From Simplicispira psychrophila DSM 11588 (GTDB taxonomy: Bacteria > Pseudomonadota > Gammaproteobacteria > Burkholderiales > Burkholderiaceae_C), in contig NZ_JHYS01000001.1 in assembly GCF_000688255.1 (NCBI RefSeq), positions 248,001 to 312,000 of the forward strand: a stretch of 64,000 nucleotides of DNA, given 5' to 3'. Of the stretch, positions 47,130 to 56,770 are shown in pieces; the first letter of the stretch is position 1; each line of letters starts with the position of its first letter. The notes below the pieces were generated by a model that worked only from the letters and a program-made list of their open reading frames with translations, made no database searches and was not told where the DNA came from. The translations under genes were made by a program, and so were the position numbers.

Positions 47130-48074
47130 ATGATCCAGGCAGGACTCTCCCCGGCCGGCATCAACTGGGACAACCTGCGCCTGTTTCTGGCCGTGGTGCG
47201 TGCCCAATCGGCCCAGGAGGCCGCCCGGCGTCTCAACGTGGACCACTCCACCGTCACGCGTCGCCTGCACCGGCTGGAAAAAGAACTGGGCACCCAATTG
47301 TTCGAGCGCACCCCAGCCGGCCACGTCCTGACGGCCGCCGGCCATCGGCTGCTGGAGCATGTCGAGCGCATCGAGAGCACGGTCGCGCTGCTGGACGAAG
47401 ACATTGGCGGCGACAGCCAGATGCTGACAGGCCATGTCCGCCTGGGCGCAACAGAAGGTTTCGGCAGTTTTTTTCTGGCGCCCCACCTGAGCCATTTTTG
47501 CGACCGCCACCCCGCCATCAGCGTCGAACTGCTGGTGGTGCCACGCTTCATCAACCTGTCCCAACGCGAAGCCGATCTCGCCATCAATATCGAGCGCCCG
47601 CGCAGCAACTCGCAAGTCGTCAGCAAGCTGGCGCCGTACCGCCTGCAGCTGTACGCCTGCACCGGCTACCTGGCCAGCCATCCCGGCATCCGCTGCAAGG
47701 CCGATCTGGCCGAGCACCGCCTGTTTGGCTATGTGGACGAACTCTCCTTCAGCCCCGAGTTGCGCTACCTCGAAACCATTGCCCCGCACGCGCCCACTCC
47801 GCTGCGCAGCACCAGCATCGTGGCCCAGTACAGCGCCGTGCGCGAGGGCCAGGGGCTGGCGGTGCTGCCGTGCTTTCTGGCCGCGCAATGCGCCGACCTG
47901 GTGCCGGTGCTGCCGGCAGAGATCGACCTGATTCGCACCTTCTGGATCGCCGCGCCCAGCGAGCGGCGCGAACTGGCCCGCGTACGCGCCCTGTGGGAGT
48001 ACCTGCGCGAGGCCACAGAACGCAACCAGGCGTTTCTGATGGGCGAATCGCGTACCCTGCAACGCATCGACTGA
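47130..48074 (+). CDS. LysR-type transcriptional regulator
   Basis: This is a 314-residue LysR regulator. The winged helix-turn-helix spans about residues 12-70 (NLRLFLAVVRAQSAQEAARR, then LNVDHSTVTRRLHRLEKELG) and the effector domain follows, with LSQREADLAINIERP typical of the family. It is divergent from the binding-protein/mmsA operon, with 151 bp between the starts, and is the likely regulator of that operon. Its inducer cannot be read from the sequence. Confidence 0.9.
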   Translation: MIQAGLSPAGINWDNLRLFLAVVRAQSAQEAARRLNVDHSTVTRRLHRLEKELGTQLFERTPAGHVLTAAGHRLLEHVERIESTVALLDEDIGGDSQMLTGHVRLGATEGFGSFFLAPHLSHFCDRHPAISVELLVVPRFINLSQREADLAINIERPRSNSQVVSKLAPYRLQLYACTGYLASHPGIRCKADLAEHRLFGYVDELSFSPELRYLETIAPHAPTPLRSTSIVAQYSAVREGQGLAVLPCFLAAQCADLVPVLPAEIDLIRTFWIAAPSERRELARVRALWEYLREATERNQAFLMGESRTLQRID

Positions 48075-48142
48075 GAAAGCGTCGGCTCGGTCTGCACACC
48101 GGCACTGACCCTGCACCCCCTTGAACCAACCCGCACACATCC

Positions 48143-48658
48143 ATGAAAACACCCTCCCTGCATTTACGCGCTGGCACTGGCCGCGCGGCCCTGCGTTTCT
48201 GTCTCGGACTGGCTTTAGCCGGCAGCAGCCTGGGCGCGCTGGCCGAAAAAATTGGTACCGTGGACACGGCTTTCAAATGGATTGGCCGCGACCACGACAT
48301 CCTGGTCGAGGCCTATGAAGACCCAGGCGTCACCGGCGTGACCTGCTATGTCTCGCGCGCGCGCACCGGCGGCATCAAGGGCTCGCTGGGCTTGGCCGAA
48401 GACCGGGCCGAAGCCTCCATCGCTTGCCGCCAAACCGGGCCCGTGAGCTTCCCCAAGCCGCTGCGCCAGCAGGAAGAAGTGTTCAGCGAGCGCCTGTCCA
48501 TTCTGTTCAAGCGCCTGCGCATCGTGCGCATGGTGGACGCGCCGCGCAACACGCTGGTGTACCTGACCTACTCAGAAAAGCTGATTGACGGCTCGCCGCA
48601 AAACAGCATCACGGCCGTACCCATCGACCGCGCCACACCGATTTCACTCAAAAAATAG
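48143..48658 (+). CDS. creA: CreA family periplasmic protein
   Basis: This is a 171-residue protein with a Sec signal peptide ending near GALA/EK. The family signature is FKWIGRDHDILVEAYEDPGV followed by TCYVSRARTGGIKGSLGLAED. CreA proteins are widespread in proteobacteria and of unknown function, though named for the cre locus of E. coli. A run of about 70 bp separates it from the LysR gene; a dispersed repeat follows. Confidence 0.9.
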   Translation: MKTPSLHLRAGTGRAALRFCLGLALAGSSLGALAEKIGTVDTAFKWIGRDHDILVEAYEDPGVTGVTCYVSRARTGGIKGSLGLAEDRAEASIACRQTGPVSFPKPLRQQEEVFSERLSILFKRLRIVRMVDAPRNTLVYLTYSEKLIDGSPQNSITAVPIDRATPISLKK

Positions 48659-48671
48659 GCCTGGATGCTTG

Positions 48672-48729
48672 TTTATGAGTCAAATCAGCCTCTAGCCCTT
48701 TAGATATATGCGGTGGTAGCTATGAAAAT
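48672..48729 (+). repeat. Dispersed repeat, degenerate copy overlapping the panE start
   Basis: GAGTCAAATCAGCCTCTAGC then CCTTTAGATATATGCGG and GGTAGCTATGAAAATTGC. The left arm (CAAATCAGCCTCTAG) and the TAGCTAT tail are clear; the core is decayed. The panE ATG lies within the TAGCTATGAAAATT end. Confidence 0.5.
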
Positions 48730-49657
48730 TGCTGTGATGGGTGCCGGCGCTGTCGGCTGTTACTACGGTGCACTGCTGGCGCGGGCCGGCCACGCGGTCA
48801 CGCTGATTGCCCGCCCGGCCCACGTCCAGGCCATCACCCAGGCGGGTGGCTTGTGGCTGCACACTGCCGCCGGCCAGGAACGCATCCCCGTACACGCCAG
48901 CAGCAACGCCAGCGCTGTGCGCGGCGCGCAGTGGGTGCTGTGTTGCGTCAAATCGACCGATACCGAGAGCGCCGGTCTGGCCATGGCAGCGCATTTGGAC
49001 GCCGGCGCCGTGGTGCTGAGCCTGCAAAACGGCGTGGACAACGCCGAGCGTCTGCAAGCCCTCCTCGGGCGCCCAGTGCTGGCCAGCGTGGTCTACGTCG
49101 CCAGCGCCATGACTGCGCCCGGCCAGGTGCGCCACCTCGGGCGCGGCGAACTGGTGCTGGCACCGGGTCAGGACAGCGCCGCCATCGCCAGCGCCTTGCG
49201 CAGCGCCGGCATTCCGACAGAAATTTCAGACAACGTAGCCGGCGCGCTGTGGGCCAAGCTGGTGCTTAACTGCGTTTACAACCCGCTGTCGGCCATCACC
49301 CGCCTGCCGTATGGCGCCATCGTGGGCAACCCCGACTTGGACGTGGTGCAGGTGATGACCGACATCGTGCGCGAGTGCCAGGCCGTGGCGCAGGCACGCG
49401 GCGTCACCCTGCCCGCCGACATCCTTGCGACCACCCTGGCGCTGGCGCAGACCATGCCGCAGCAACTGTCGTCCACCGCACAAGACCTGGCGCGCGGCAA
49501 GCGCAGCGAGATCGACCACCTCAACGGTTTCATCGTGCGCCAGGGCGCCGCACTGGGTATTGCCACGCCCGCCAACCGCCTGCTGCACACGCTAGTGCGC
49601 CTGCTAGAGCAGCAGTGGCCAAATCACGCAGCCGATGCCGGCCGGGCCACGCCATGA
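48722..49657 (+). CDS. panE: 2-dehydropantoate 2-reductase
   Basis: PanE is an NADPH-dependent ketopantoate reductase of pantothenate (coenzyme A) synthesis, cytosolic. The 311-residue protein has the Rossmann GAGAVGCYYG at about residues 7-16, NGVDN near the middle and the catalytic lysine in WAKLVLNCVYNPLSA. The ATG at 48722 starts MKIAVMGAGAVG; a GTG 9 bp earlier is in frame but less likely. No clear Shine-Dalgarno is present because the start sits in a repeat. It overlaps the VanZ gene by 4 bp (ATGA). Confidence 0.94.
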   Translation: MKIAVMGAGAVGCYYGALLARAGHAVTLIARPAHVQAITQAGGLWLHTAAGQERIPVHASSNASAVRGAQWVLCCVKSTDTESAGLAMAAHLDAGAVVLSLQNGVDNAERLQALLGRPVLASVVYVASAMTAPGQVRHLGRGELVLAPGQDSAAIASALRSAGIPTEISDNVAGALWAKLVLNCVYNPLSAITRLPYGAIVGNPDLDVVQVMTDIVRECQAVAQARGVTLPADILATTLALAQTMPQQLSSTAQDLARGKRSEIDHLNGFIVRQGAALGIATPANRLLHTLVRLLEQQWPNHAADAGRATP

Positions 49658-50031
49658 ACCGCGCCCTGGGCCACACACTTTTTCCGCGCTGGCTGCAGCG
49701 CGCGCTGCCTGCGGTCTTTTGGGCCTTGCTGCTGGGCGTATTCACGCTCTCGCTGCTGCCCGGCGACTACCTGCCGCCGCAGGCATTCAGCATCTGGGAC
49801 AAGGCGCAACATGCCTTAGCCTTTGCAGGCCTGGGCGCTTGCGGACTGCTGGCCTACCCACGCCATCCGGGACGCGTACTGCTGGGGCTGCTGCTGTACG
49901 GCGGCGCGATCGAACTGGCGCAGGCGACCACCACTTGGCGGGTTGGCGACTGGCAGGACTGGTTCGCCGACAGCGTGGGGCTGGCTGCGGGCACCGTGGT
50001 GGCCTGGGGATTGCGTCGACTCACCGCCTGA
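49654..50031 (+). CDS. VanZ family membrane protein
   Basis: This is a 125-residue protein with four hydrophobic helices. The VanZ signature is SIWDKAQHALAFAGLGA and, near the C-terminus, GGAIELAQATTTWRVGDWQD followed by WFADSVGLAAG. VanZ proteins are membrane proteins of uncertain role (teicoplanin resistance in enterococci). It overlaps the panE stop by 4 bp, so the two are co-transcribed. Confidence 0.88.
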   Translation: MNRALGHTLFPRWLQRALPAVFWALLLGVFTLSLLPGDYLPPQAFSIWDKAQHALAFAGLGACGLLAYPRHPGRVLLGLLLYGGAIELAQATTTWRVGDWQDWFADSVGLAAGTVVAWGLRRLTA

Positions 50032-50347
50032 AACGTCCCGAAACGCCCTGTCAACCATCCGCCAACGTGGCACAGAGGCCCAGGTTGCACGCTTGGCGGG
50101 GTTTAGGCGTGCTTTTGACTTCCCTGCAGCGCACGATTGGCCCGACAATGCGTTACATCATTCGTTGTCCATGCCGCCGTTGGCCGAATCGAGGAAACCG
50201 ACGCACACCAGATCAGACCGCAAGGCGCAGGCCATGCACCCCAGGCACCGCCTGAAAACCCGCAATCCATAGCAATCCATCCCCTGCCTACCAGCGCGAC
50301 AGAATGATTCACCCCTTCCATTTTGTGTTTTCTGCTGGATCGACGCC
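50032..50347. other. Intergenic region between VanZ gene and SPOR gene
   Basis: This is 316 bp of DNA with no convincing gene. Short frames exist on both strands but none has a Shine-Dalgarno or family-like composition. The promoter of the SPOR gene should be here; I see no terminator or repeat. Confidence 0.5.
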
Positions 50348-51772
50348 ATGCCCCCACCGCGCCCCTTGACCCCCAGCTCCTTTGCCGACGCCCTGGGTCT
50401 GCCGTCCTCAGCCAGCAACAGCGCCATGATTGCGCTCTACAGCGCCGCCCTGGGGCCCGTGCAATTGCCACGTTATCTGGCGCTGTTTGAACGCTTTGAC
50501 CGTGCCGGACGCGCGCCCCTGGGCTGGAACCTGACGGCCAGTCTGGTCACGCTCAATTGGATGGCACTGCACGCCATGTGGGGCGTGGCGCTGGTGTATC
50601 TGGCGCTGATTGAAGGACTGGGGCTGGTGGTGTTCGGCGTCGCCCGGCCGATGCTGAATATGCCTCCAGCCATCGAATATGGCCTGCTCGCCGGGCTGGC
50701 AATTTTTGCCTTCGCGCTGCCCGGCCTGTTTGGCGACGCCCTGCTCCACACCGAGATCCGCAAGCGCATCGCACGCGCCATCGCCACCGCGCCCACCCTG
50801 CCTGAAGCCTGCGCCCTGCTGGAACGCCAAGCCAGCAGCCGACCCCGGCTGCTGAAAATCGCGGCCATCAACGTGCTGCTGCTGACAGCCGTGGCGGCGG
50901 CCCTGATCCTGGCACCGCCCAGCGGCTGGGGTCAAGCCAGCCCCAGTGCCGATTCAGCGCCCACGCTGTCTGGCAAGGTAAAACAGGTCAGCGCAGACCC
51001 GGGCACACCCATCATTCCCGCCACGCTGCCAGGCTTGCTCAGCCCAGCCAAACCCGCCGCAGTGCTGCCCGCGTCCGACGCCGCCCAGCAGTCCAGTGCA
51101 CTGAACGCCCCGGTCAACGCCGCGACACCCGCGCCAGCGTATATCCCGCTGCCCGCACAAGAACCCGCCGCAGTGCCGCCAGCCCCCCTGCCGCCACCTT
51201 TGCCGGCCCCCCTAACCACACCGGCGCTGGCGCCCTCGCCCCCGCCTGCGCCCACTGCCGCGCCCACCAAGGCCGAGAAAAAAGTGCGCGACAAAACCCC
51301 CACCGCCACAGTCCCCGAGAAGGTGGCAGAAAAAGAGCCAGCAAAAGTCCCTGAGAAAAAGCCAGACACCACGCCCGCCAAAGCAACGAAAAAAATAGCA
51401 GACCGGGCATCGGCAAAGTTACGCAAAAAATCCGCATCGCCTCTACCCGCCCCGGCTGAAAAAGCGCCCGTGGCCACTGCCAGCACGCCTGCCACCAGCG
51501 ACAGCGACAGCCCCCTGCCGACGGCCGGCAGCGCGGCGGGCCACTACTTCAACGTCGGCGTATTTGCTGAAGTCGGCAACGCCCGTCGCGCCCAAGCCAA
51601 GCTGCTCAACGCCGGCCTGCCCGCCTTCCGCCAGACCGTCACCAGCCCCAAAGGCGAGCTCATCCGCGTGCGCGTAGGCCCGTTCAGCAGCGCCGCCGAG
51701 GCCCAAAAGGCCCGCCAGCAGATCCGCCGCCTGGGACTGGAAGCCGTCGAGTTCCGCCAGCGCGCGCAGTAA
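50348..51772 (+). CDS. Membrane protein with C-terminal SPOR domain
   Basis: This is a 474-residue protein. The N-terminal third has several hydrophobic helices (residues about 60-120 and 180-200). Then comes a very long Pro/Ala/Lys-rich linker that would span the periplasm. The C-terminal 80 residues are a SPOR domain (HYFNVGVFAEVGNARRAQAK, VRVGPFSSAAEAQKARQQIR), which binds denuded septal peptidoglycan. Usual SPOR proteins have one helix, so the multi-helix N-terminus is unusual. A role at the division site or cell wall is inferred. It is followed by the DUF262 gene 33 bp later. Confidence 0.82.
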   Translation: MPPPRPLTPSSFADALGLPSSASNSAMIALYSAALGPVQLPRYLALFERFDRAGRAPLGWNLTASLVTLNWMALHAMWGVALVYLALIEGLGLVVFGVARPMLNMPPAIEYGLLAGLAIFAFALPGLFGDALLHTEIRKRIARAIATAPTLPEACALLERQASSRPRLLKIAAINVLLLTAVAAALILAPPSGWGQASPSADSAPTLSGKVKQVSADPGTPIIPATLPGLLSPAKPAAVLPASDAAQQSSALNAPVNAATPAPAYIPLPAQEPAAVPPAPLPPPLPAPLTTPALAPSPPPAPTAAPTKAEKKVRDKTPTATVPEKVAEKEPAKVPEKKPDTTPAKATKKIADRASAKLRKKSASPLPAPAEKAPVATASTPATSDSDSPLPTAGSAAGHYFNVGVFAEVGNARRAQAKLLNAGLPAFRQTVTSPKGELIRVRVGPFSSAAEAQKARQQIRRLGLEAVEFRQRAQ

Positions 51773-51805
51773 GGGCGCTGGCTACCGTCAAGGGTGCACA
51801 TCTCT

Positions 51806-53275
51806 ATGCGAGCAACACCCGCCGTGGTGCAAATTGTGGCGCTGCCCGATTTGCTGACTTTGCAGCGCTTGCGCATTCCCATCTACCAACGGCCCTACCA
51901 GTGGAGCAGCAAACACGTGCTGCAATTACTGGCCGATATCGAGCAGCAATGCCTGGTGTCGCCAGCGCTGGGGCCAGACAGCTACCGGCTGGGCACGGTT
52001 GTCTTGCATGACGAAAAACAGGGTGAGGAAACTAAAGCGCTGAACATTGTCGATGGGCAGCAGCGCTGCGTAACCTTGCTACTGGTGCTGCATGCCCTCC
52101 GGGCGCAGCGCGGCCCTGCGGCCGTCCCTGCAGTGGAGCCGGTGGATGTGGCAGTTGCAGTCATTGCGCCAGCAGAGGCCGATACACAGGTTTACCAGCA
52201 ATTGGCTGGTCTGCAGCTGTTTGACCCACACTTGGAGGACATCTTGTCGCAGCGCAATGTGCGCGACAACTATGCGCTGATTGCACGCCATTTGCGTCAG
52301 ACCCAGTGGGGCGCGGCGCAGATACGCTTTTTGCTGCAGCGCTGCGAGGTGGTGTTGGTCAAACTCCACAGCTTGGCCGAAGCCTTTCAGTTTTTTGATG
52401 CACAAAATGCGCGCGGCAAAGACTTGTGTGCGCATGATTTGCTCAAGGCCTATCACTTGCGGGCTTTGCGCCCGCACGAGCAGGCCCAGAGTCCCAGCGC
52501 CGTGCAGGCGTGGGAGCGCTGCTCACAAGAGGAGTTGCACCGCTTGTTTGCTCGCTTTTTGTTTCAAGTGCGCCAACGCGCCCGCACGCTAGAGGCCGAG
52601 TCGTTTGGCAAGCTGCAGGTAGGAAGCTTCAAAGGGCTGCGTCTGGACACGCAAGCCACCTCTTTCCCCCTGGCGAACACCTGGCGCCTGCTGGATGCCG
52701 CCGTCCACCGGATCGAAAACCATGGTGATAAGCGCGGTGCGGTATGGCCTTGCCAGCTGGATGCACCCGTGGTGAATGGACTGCGTTTTTTTGACTGGGT
52801 ACAGCATTACTGGCGCATGGATTTTCACCAGCAGCAAGCGCCTGATCAGCTGCCGCCCTGGGTGCAGCGGCTGGAGCGTACCCAAGGGCTGCAGCTGGAC
52901 GCTGAGGCACGCAGCATTTTGCTGACCTTGGGCCGCTACCCGGGCCACTGGCGCAAAGGGGACGGCCATGTGCGTGCGGTGTTTGATGCCTTGCTGATGT
53001 ATTACGTAGACAAATTTGGTGACTACGAACTGTCGCGGGCGGTGAAGCAGGCGTTTGTGTGGGCCTATTGGCGCTTGCTGGACCGGCGGGTGCTGGCCGG
53101 CAGCATGGACAAGTTTGTGCGTGAATGCTTATCCAACCCTTTTGCTGTGCTGCGGGATGCAACGACGCCGCAAGCCTTTTGGGAGATGGAACTACCCCCA
53201 GCCACTTACAAAAAGGACGGTCCTGTGGAGGGTTTGGATCCATTGAAAACCTTGATGCACACCTTGGGGTATTAG
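51806..53275 (+). CDS. DUF262 domain protein (GmrSD-type N-terminal domain)
   Basis: This is a 489-residue protein with the DUF262 motifs in order: YQRPYQW (27-33), GTVV followed by VDGQQR (82-87), and FDAQNARGKDL (197-207) followed by DLLKAYHLR. The C-terminal half is helical; no HNH motif is visible. DUF262 is the GmrS-type nucleotide-dependent module of type IV restriction enzymes and is ParB/Srx-like. The start at 51806 has AGGG 11 nt upstream. DNA here is less GC-rich than flanking genes. It is followed 13 bp later by a broken second DUF262 gene, forming a pair. Confidence 0.85.
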   Translation: MRATPAVVQIVALPDLLTLQRLRIPIYQRPYQWSSKHVLQLLADIEQQCLVSPALGPDSYRLGTVVLHDEKQGEETKALNIVDGQQRCVTLLLVLHALRAQRGPAAVPAVEPVDVAVAVIAPAEADTQVYQQLAGLQLFDPHLEDILSQRNVRDNYALIARHLRQTQWGAAQIRFLLQRCEVVLVKLHSLAEAFQFFDAQNARGKDLCAHDLLKAYHLRALRPHEQAQSPSAVQAWERCSQEELHRLFARFLFQVRQRARTLEAESFGKLQVGSFKGLRLDTQATSFPLANTWRLLDAAVHRIENHGDKRGAVWPCQLDAPVVNGLRFFDWVQHYWRMDFHQQQAPDQLPPWVQRLERTQGLQLDAEARSILLTLGRYPGHWRKGDGHVRAVFDALLMYYVDKFGDYELSRAVKQAFVWAYWRLLDRRVLAGSMDKFVRECLSNPFAVLRDATTPQAFWEMELPPATYKKDGPVEGLDPLKTLMHTLGY

Positions 53276-53288
53276 AAGGAGGCTGCGC

Positions 53289-54692
53289 ATGGCGAGCGAA
53301 CATGAGCCGCAGTTGCTGAGCGTGCAGCAGGTGCTGGCCAAAGATGCCTATTGCATTCCGGTCTATCAGCGCAATTACGCATGGGGGGTGGATGAAATCA
53401 CCCTGCTGATGGCCGATGTGCAGGACTCTGTAGAGCGCCCGGACGCGCAGGACTATTACATCGGTACCTTGGTGGTGTTACGGGCGCAGCCCTACCGCCA
53501 GCACCAGCACTGGCACGCAGCAGGAGCAATGGGAGGTGGTAGATGGTCAGCAGCGGCTGACCACGTTGAGTTTGCTGGTGTCGGTCTTGCGCGGGCTGGG
53601 CGATGTGATTGCCCCCCAACCGATTGCCGCGCTGCAAACGTTGACGACACAAAACAAAAAGTTACCAACTGAGGCGGAGCCGAGCGATGAAGAGGAGAAG
53701 GTGCAGTTTGGCCCGGTGATCAACTTCCCCAACTTTTTGCTGCAAGTGCTGGCGTTAATGCCGCACAAGGCTGAAGAAAAAACACCGCTGGATGACAAGC
53801 ATTTGCTAGACGCATTTAAAGCCGCGCTGTATCCGTCCCAGGAAACAGAAGGGGTGGAGCTGCTGGTGCTGCGCCTGCAGCGCGTGCGTTACTTTGCTTT
53901 TGTGCTGCTGCGCTGCAGCAAGTGAATAGCTTTGGCAAACAGGATGTGGGGGATGACGAGGGGGCGTTGCCTGGCCGCATTCGCATGTTGCAGGCGGCTT
54001 TTCACGTCTCCTACATGCTGCCTACCCGCAAGCATTGGTTGCAGGGGGTGCTGCGCTGGCTGCTGCAGCAAGACATGCACCGGGCCATTGACGCAGCGGC
54101 ATTCTTGGCGCAACTGGAGGCGTTGGCCAAGGCCTTTGTGCTGGAAGTGGGCTCCGATGCGGAAGATGCCCCCGGCTATGAGGATGTGGTGCGCCGAAGC
54201 GGTGGCTTTGACCGTGCAGCGGCCGTCCCGCTGGATGAGGGAGTCTGGCTACAGAAGCTGTGCTATGGCTCCGTGCGCTTGATCGACTTCAACTTCTTGG
54301 ACTACCTGCTGTGGCTGCAGGGCGACGTGGCGGGAGGGAAAGATTTTGCCTTTACCAGCAGCCGCCGTTCTGTGGAACATTTACATCCGCAGACGCCGTT
54401 GGCGGGCGTAATACCTTGGCCAGAGCAGCAGCAGCAGCTGCATACTTTTGGCAACCTGTGCTTGGTAAGCCATGCGATGAATTCCCGTTTGGGCAATGCC
54501 GTTCCAGAGGGCAAGTTTCAGCAGCTTTTGCACGAAAAACGCCATTGCAGCCTGAAAGTATTGGCCATGCACCAAGCATTCCAAGAAAAAGGCGCATGGA
54601 CTGCGGAAACTGCGATACAGCACCATCAAGCCCACATGCTGCAACTGCTGCGGCAGGCCTTTGCGTCGAATGGTTTGATTCAAACCTCTTAA
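53289..54692 (+). pseudogene. DUF262/HNH-like (GmrSD-type) protein, disrupted by frameshifts
   Basis: Three consecutive reading frames carry parts of one protein. The first (53289-53672) has LLSVQQVLAKDAYCIPVYQR and YYIGTLVV. The second (up to 53925) has the expected VVDGQQRLTTLSLLVSVL and FPNFLLQVLALM. The third (53922-54692) has the C-terminus, including SVEHLHPQTP and TFGNLCLVSHAMNSRLGN, the HNH-like DUF1524 motif region. A +1 shift lies between about 53480 and 53535 and a -1 shift near 53880-53925. The F-x3-N-x-RG segment between them is not seen, so an internal deletion is likely. This is inferred from comparison with the family as I remember it. Confidence 0.75.
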
Positions 54693-54754
54693 AAATCGCA
54701 AGAAAGGACCTCTCGCAAGCAAGGCAATCAGCATGATTTCCACTCCCGGCCCCC

Positions 54755-56647
54755 TCACTCCACCGTCACACTCTTGGCCAAATTGCGCGGCTTATCGACG
54801 TCGGTGCCGCGTGCCACCGCCGTGTGGTAGGCCAGCAGTTGCAGCGGCACGACATGCAGCAGCGGGCTTAACGCGCCGTAGTGCTCGGGCATACGGATGA
54901 CGTGGATGCCATCTTCGCTGTCGATGCGCGTGTCGGCATCGGCCAGCACGTACAGCACGCCGCCGCGTGCGCGTACTTCCTGCATATTGCTTTTGAGCTT
55001 TTCCAGCAGCGCGTCGTTCGGCGCCACCGTGACCACTGGCATAGCGCTGGTGACCAGTGCCAGTGGGCCGTGTTTCAGTTCCCCCGCCGGGTAGGCCTCG
55101 GCGTGGATATAGCTGATTTCTTTCAGCTTGAGCGCGCCTTCCAAGGCAATCGGGTAGTGCAGGCCCCGGCCCAGAAACAGCGCGTTTTCCATGCGCGCAA
55201 AGTCTTCGGCCCAGCTGATGATTTGCGGCTCCAGCGCCAGCACCGCCTGCAAGGCCACCGGCAGGTGGCGCATGGCGGTGAGGTGCGCGGCTTCCTGCTC
55301 CTCGGTCAAACGGCCCTTGCTTTGCGCCAGTGCCAAGGTGAGCAAAAACAGGCCGGCCAGTTGCGTGGTGAAGGCCTTGGTGCTGGCGACGCCAATTTCA
55401 ATGCCGGCACGGGTGATGTAGGCCAGCGCACATTCGCGCACCATGGCGCTGGTGGCGACATTGCAGATGGTCAGCGTGTGCGGATGGCCCAGGCTTTGCG
55501 CGTGGCGCAGCGCCGCCAAGGTGTCCGCCGTTTCGCCCGACTGGCTGATGGTGACGATGAGCTGGCGCGGATTGGGCACGCTGGTGCGGTAGCGGTATTC
55601 GCTCGCCACCTCGACCTGGGTGGGGATTTGCGCGATGCCTTCCAGCCAATATTTGGCGACGCAGCCGCTGTAGTAGCTGGTGCCGCAGGCCAGGATCAGC
55701 ACCGAGTCGATCACTTGGAACACGCGGTAGGCGCCGTCGCCAAACAGCTCGGGCACGATGCCTTGCACGCCGTCCAGCGTGTCGGCAATGGCGCGTGGCT
55801 GCTCGAAAATTTCTTTTTGCATGTAGTGCCGGTACGGTCCCAGCTCGGCGGCGCCGCTGTGCGCCTGCACGGTGCGCACCGGGCGCTGCTCGGCACTCAG
55901 CGCGCGCCCGTCTTGGCCGGTGATCCAGTAGCGACCCGGTTGCAAGTCCACCAGATCGCCCTCTTGCAGATAAATGATTTGGTCGGTCACGCCGGCCAGC
56001 GCCATGGCGTCGCTGGCCAGAAAATGCTCGCTGCCGTCCTGCCCCACGCCCAAAATCAGCGGCGAGCCGGCGCGCGCACCGACCACACGCTGCGGTTCGT
56101 CCTTGTGCATCACGGCAATGGCAAACGCACCGTGCAGTTGCGCCACCGCCGCCTGCACCGCCTCAAACAAGTCACCGCTATACAGGCTGTCCACCAGATG
56201 AGCGACGATTTCGGTGTCGGTCTGGCTGGCAAAGACATAGCCTGCCGCCTGCAGGCGGGTGCGCAAGGCTTCGTAGTTTTCAATGATGCCGTTGTGCACC
56301 AGCGCCACCCGGCCAACGGCGGTGCCCTCAGCGGCGGCATCGACCGTGGCCCCGTAGCTGAAATGCGGGTGCGCGTTGCACTCGACCGGCGCGCCGTGCG
56401 TCGCCCAGCGGGTGTGGGCAATGCCGGTGCCGCCTTGAATGTGGTCGCTTTGCACGCGCTCCATCAATTCAGAGACGCGCGCCGTGCTGCGCGCACGCTG
56501 CAAGCCGCTGGGGCGGGTGCTGCCCCGGCTGACGGCATGGATGGCCACGCCGCAGGAATCGTAGCCACGGTATTCGAGCCGCTGCAAGCCCTGTACCAAC
56601 ACGGGCACGATATTGCGCGATGAAACTGCCCCAACGATGCCGCACAT
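54755..56647 (-). CDS. glmS: Glutamine-fructose-6-phosphate aminotransferase (isomerising)
   Basis: GlmS makes glucosamine-6-phosphate, the first step to UDP-GlcNAc for peptidoglycan and lipopolysaccharide. The 630-residue protein starts [12 protein letters not shown] with the catalytic Cys2 of the N-terminal glutaminase. It has [24 protein letters not shown] and two sugar isomerase (SIS) domains ([34 protein letters not shown]). It ends in LAKSVTVE, the family C-terminus. No glmS ribozyme is seen, as expected in proteobacteria. It is divergent from an Lrp regulator. Confidence 0.97.
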   Translation of the reverse strand: MCGIVGAVSSRNIVPVLVQGLQRLEYRGYDSCGVAIHAVSRGSTRPSGLQRARSTARVSELMERVQSDHIQGGTGIAHTRWATHGAPVECNAHPHFSYGATVDAAAEGTAVGRVALVHNGIIENYEALRTRLQAAGYVFASQTDTEIVAHLVDSLYSGDLFEAVQAAVAQLHGAFAIAVMHKDEPQRVVGARAGSPLILGVGQDGSEHFLASDAMALAGVTDQIIYLQEGDLVDLQPGRYWITGQDGRALSAEQRPVRTVQAHSGAAELGPYRHYMQKEIFEQPRAIADTLDGVQGIVPELFGDGAYRVFQVIDSVLILACGTSYYSGCVAKYWLEGIAQIPTQVEVASEYRYRTSVPNPRQLIVTISQSGETADTLAALRHAQSLGHPHTLTICNVATSAMVRECALAYITRAGIEIGVASTKAFTTQLAGLFLLTLALAQSKGRLTEEQEAAHLTAMRHLPVALQAVLALEPQIISWAEDFARMENALFLGRGLHYPIALEGALKLKEISYIHAEAYPAGELKHGPLALVTSAMPVVTVAPNDALLEKLKSNMQEVRARGGVLYVLADADTRIDSEDGIHVIRMPEHYGALSPLLHVVPLQLLAYHTAVARGTDVDKPRNLAKSVTVE

Positions 56648-56721
56648 AGTCCACCTCCGGTAAAAGATGGCGCCATCGTAGGGGGTTCGATCAGAAATAT
56701 CTGTTTGATTTATCTATGCAA

Positions 56722-56765
56722 ATGAATTTTAATTTCATAAAAATCTATTTAAGAAATTAAATTTC
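56722..56765. promoter_or_regulatory. AT-rich palindromes upstream of the Lrp-type regulator
   Basis: ATGAATTTTAATTTCAT (56722-56738) and the perfect palindrome GAAATTAAATTTC (56753-56765) lie in the 123-bp region between glmS and the Lrp-like gene. Lrp/AsnC proteins bind such AT-rich palindromes, so these are candidate sites for autoregulation. The second lies only 5 nt before the start codon. Confidence 0.5.
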
Positions 56766-56770
56766 ATTCC

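Noticed and set aside
53289-54692. Programmed ribosomal frameshifting in the second DUF262 gene
   Set aside because: No slippery heptamer or downstream structure is evident at either junction, and a conserved central segment seems to be lost, so decay is more likely.
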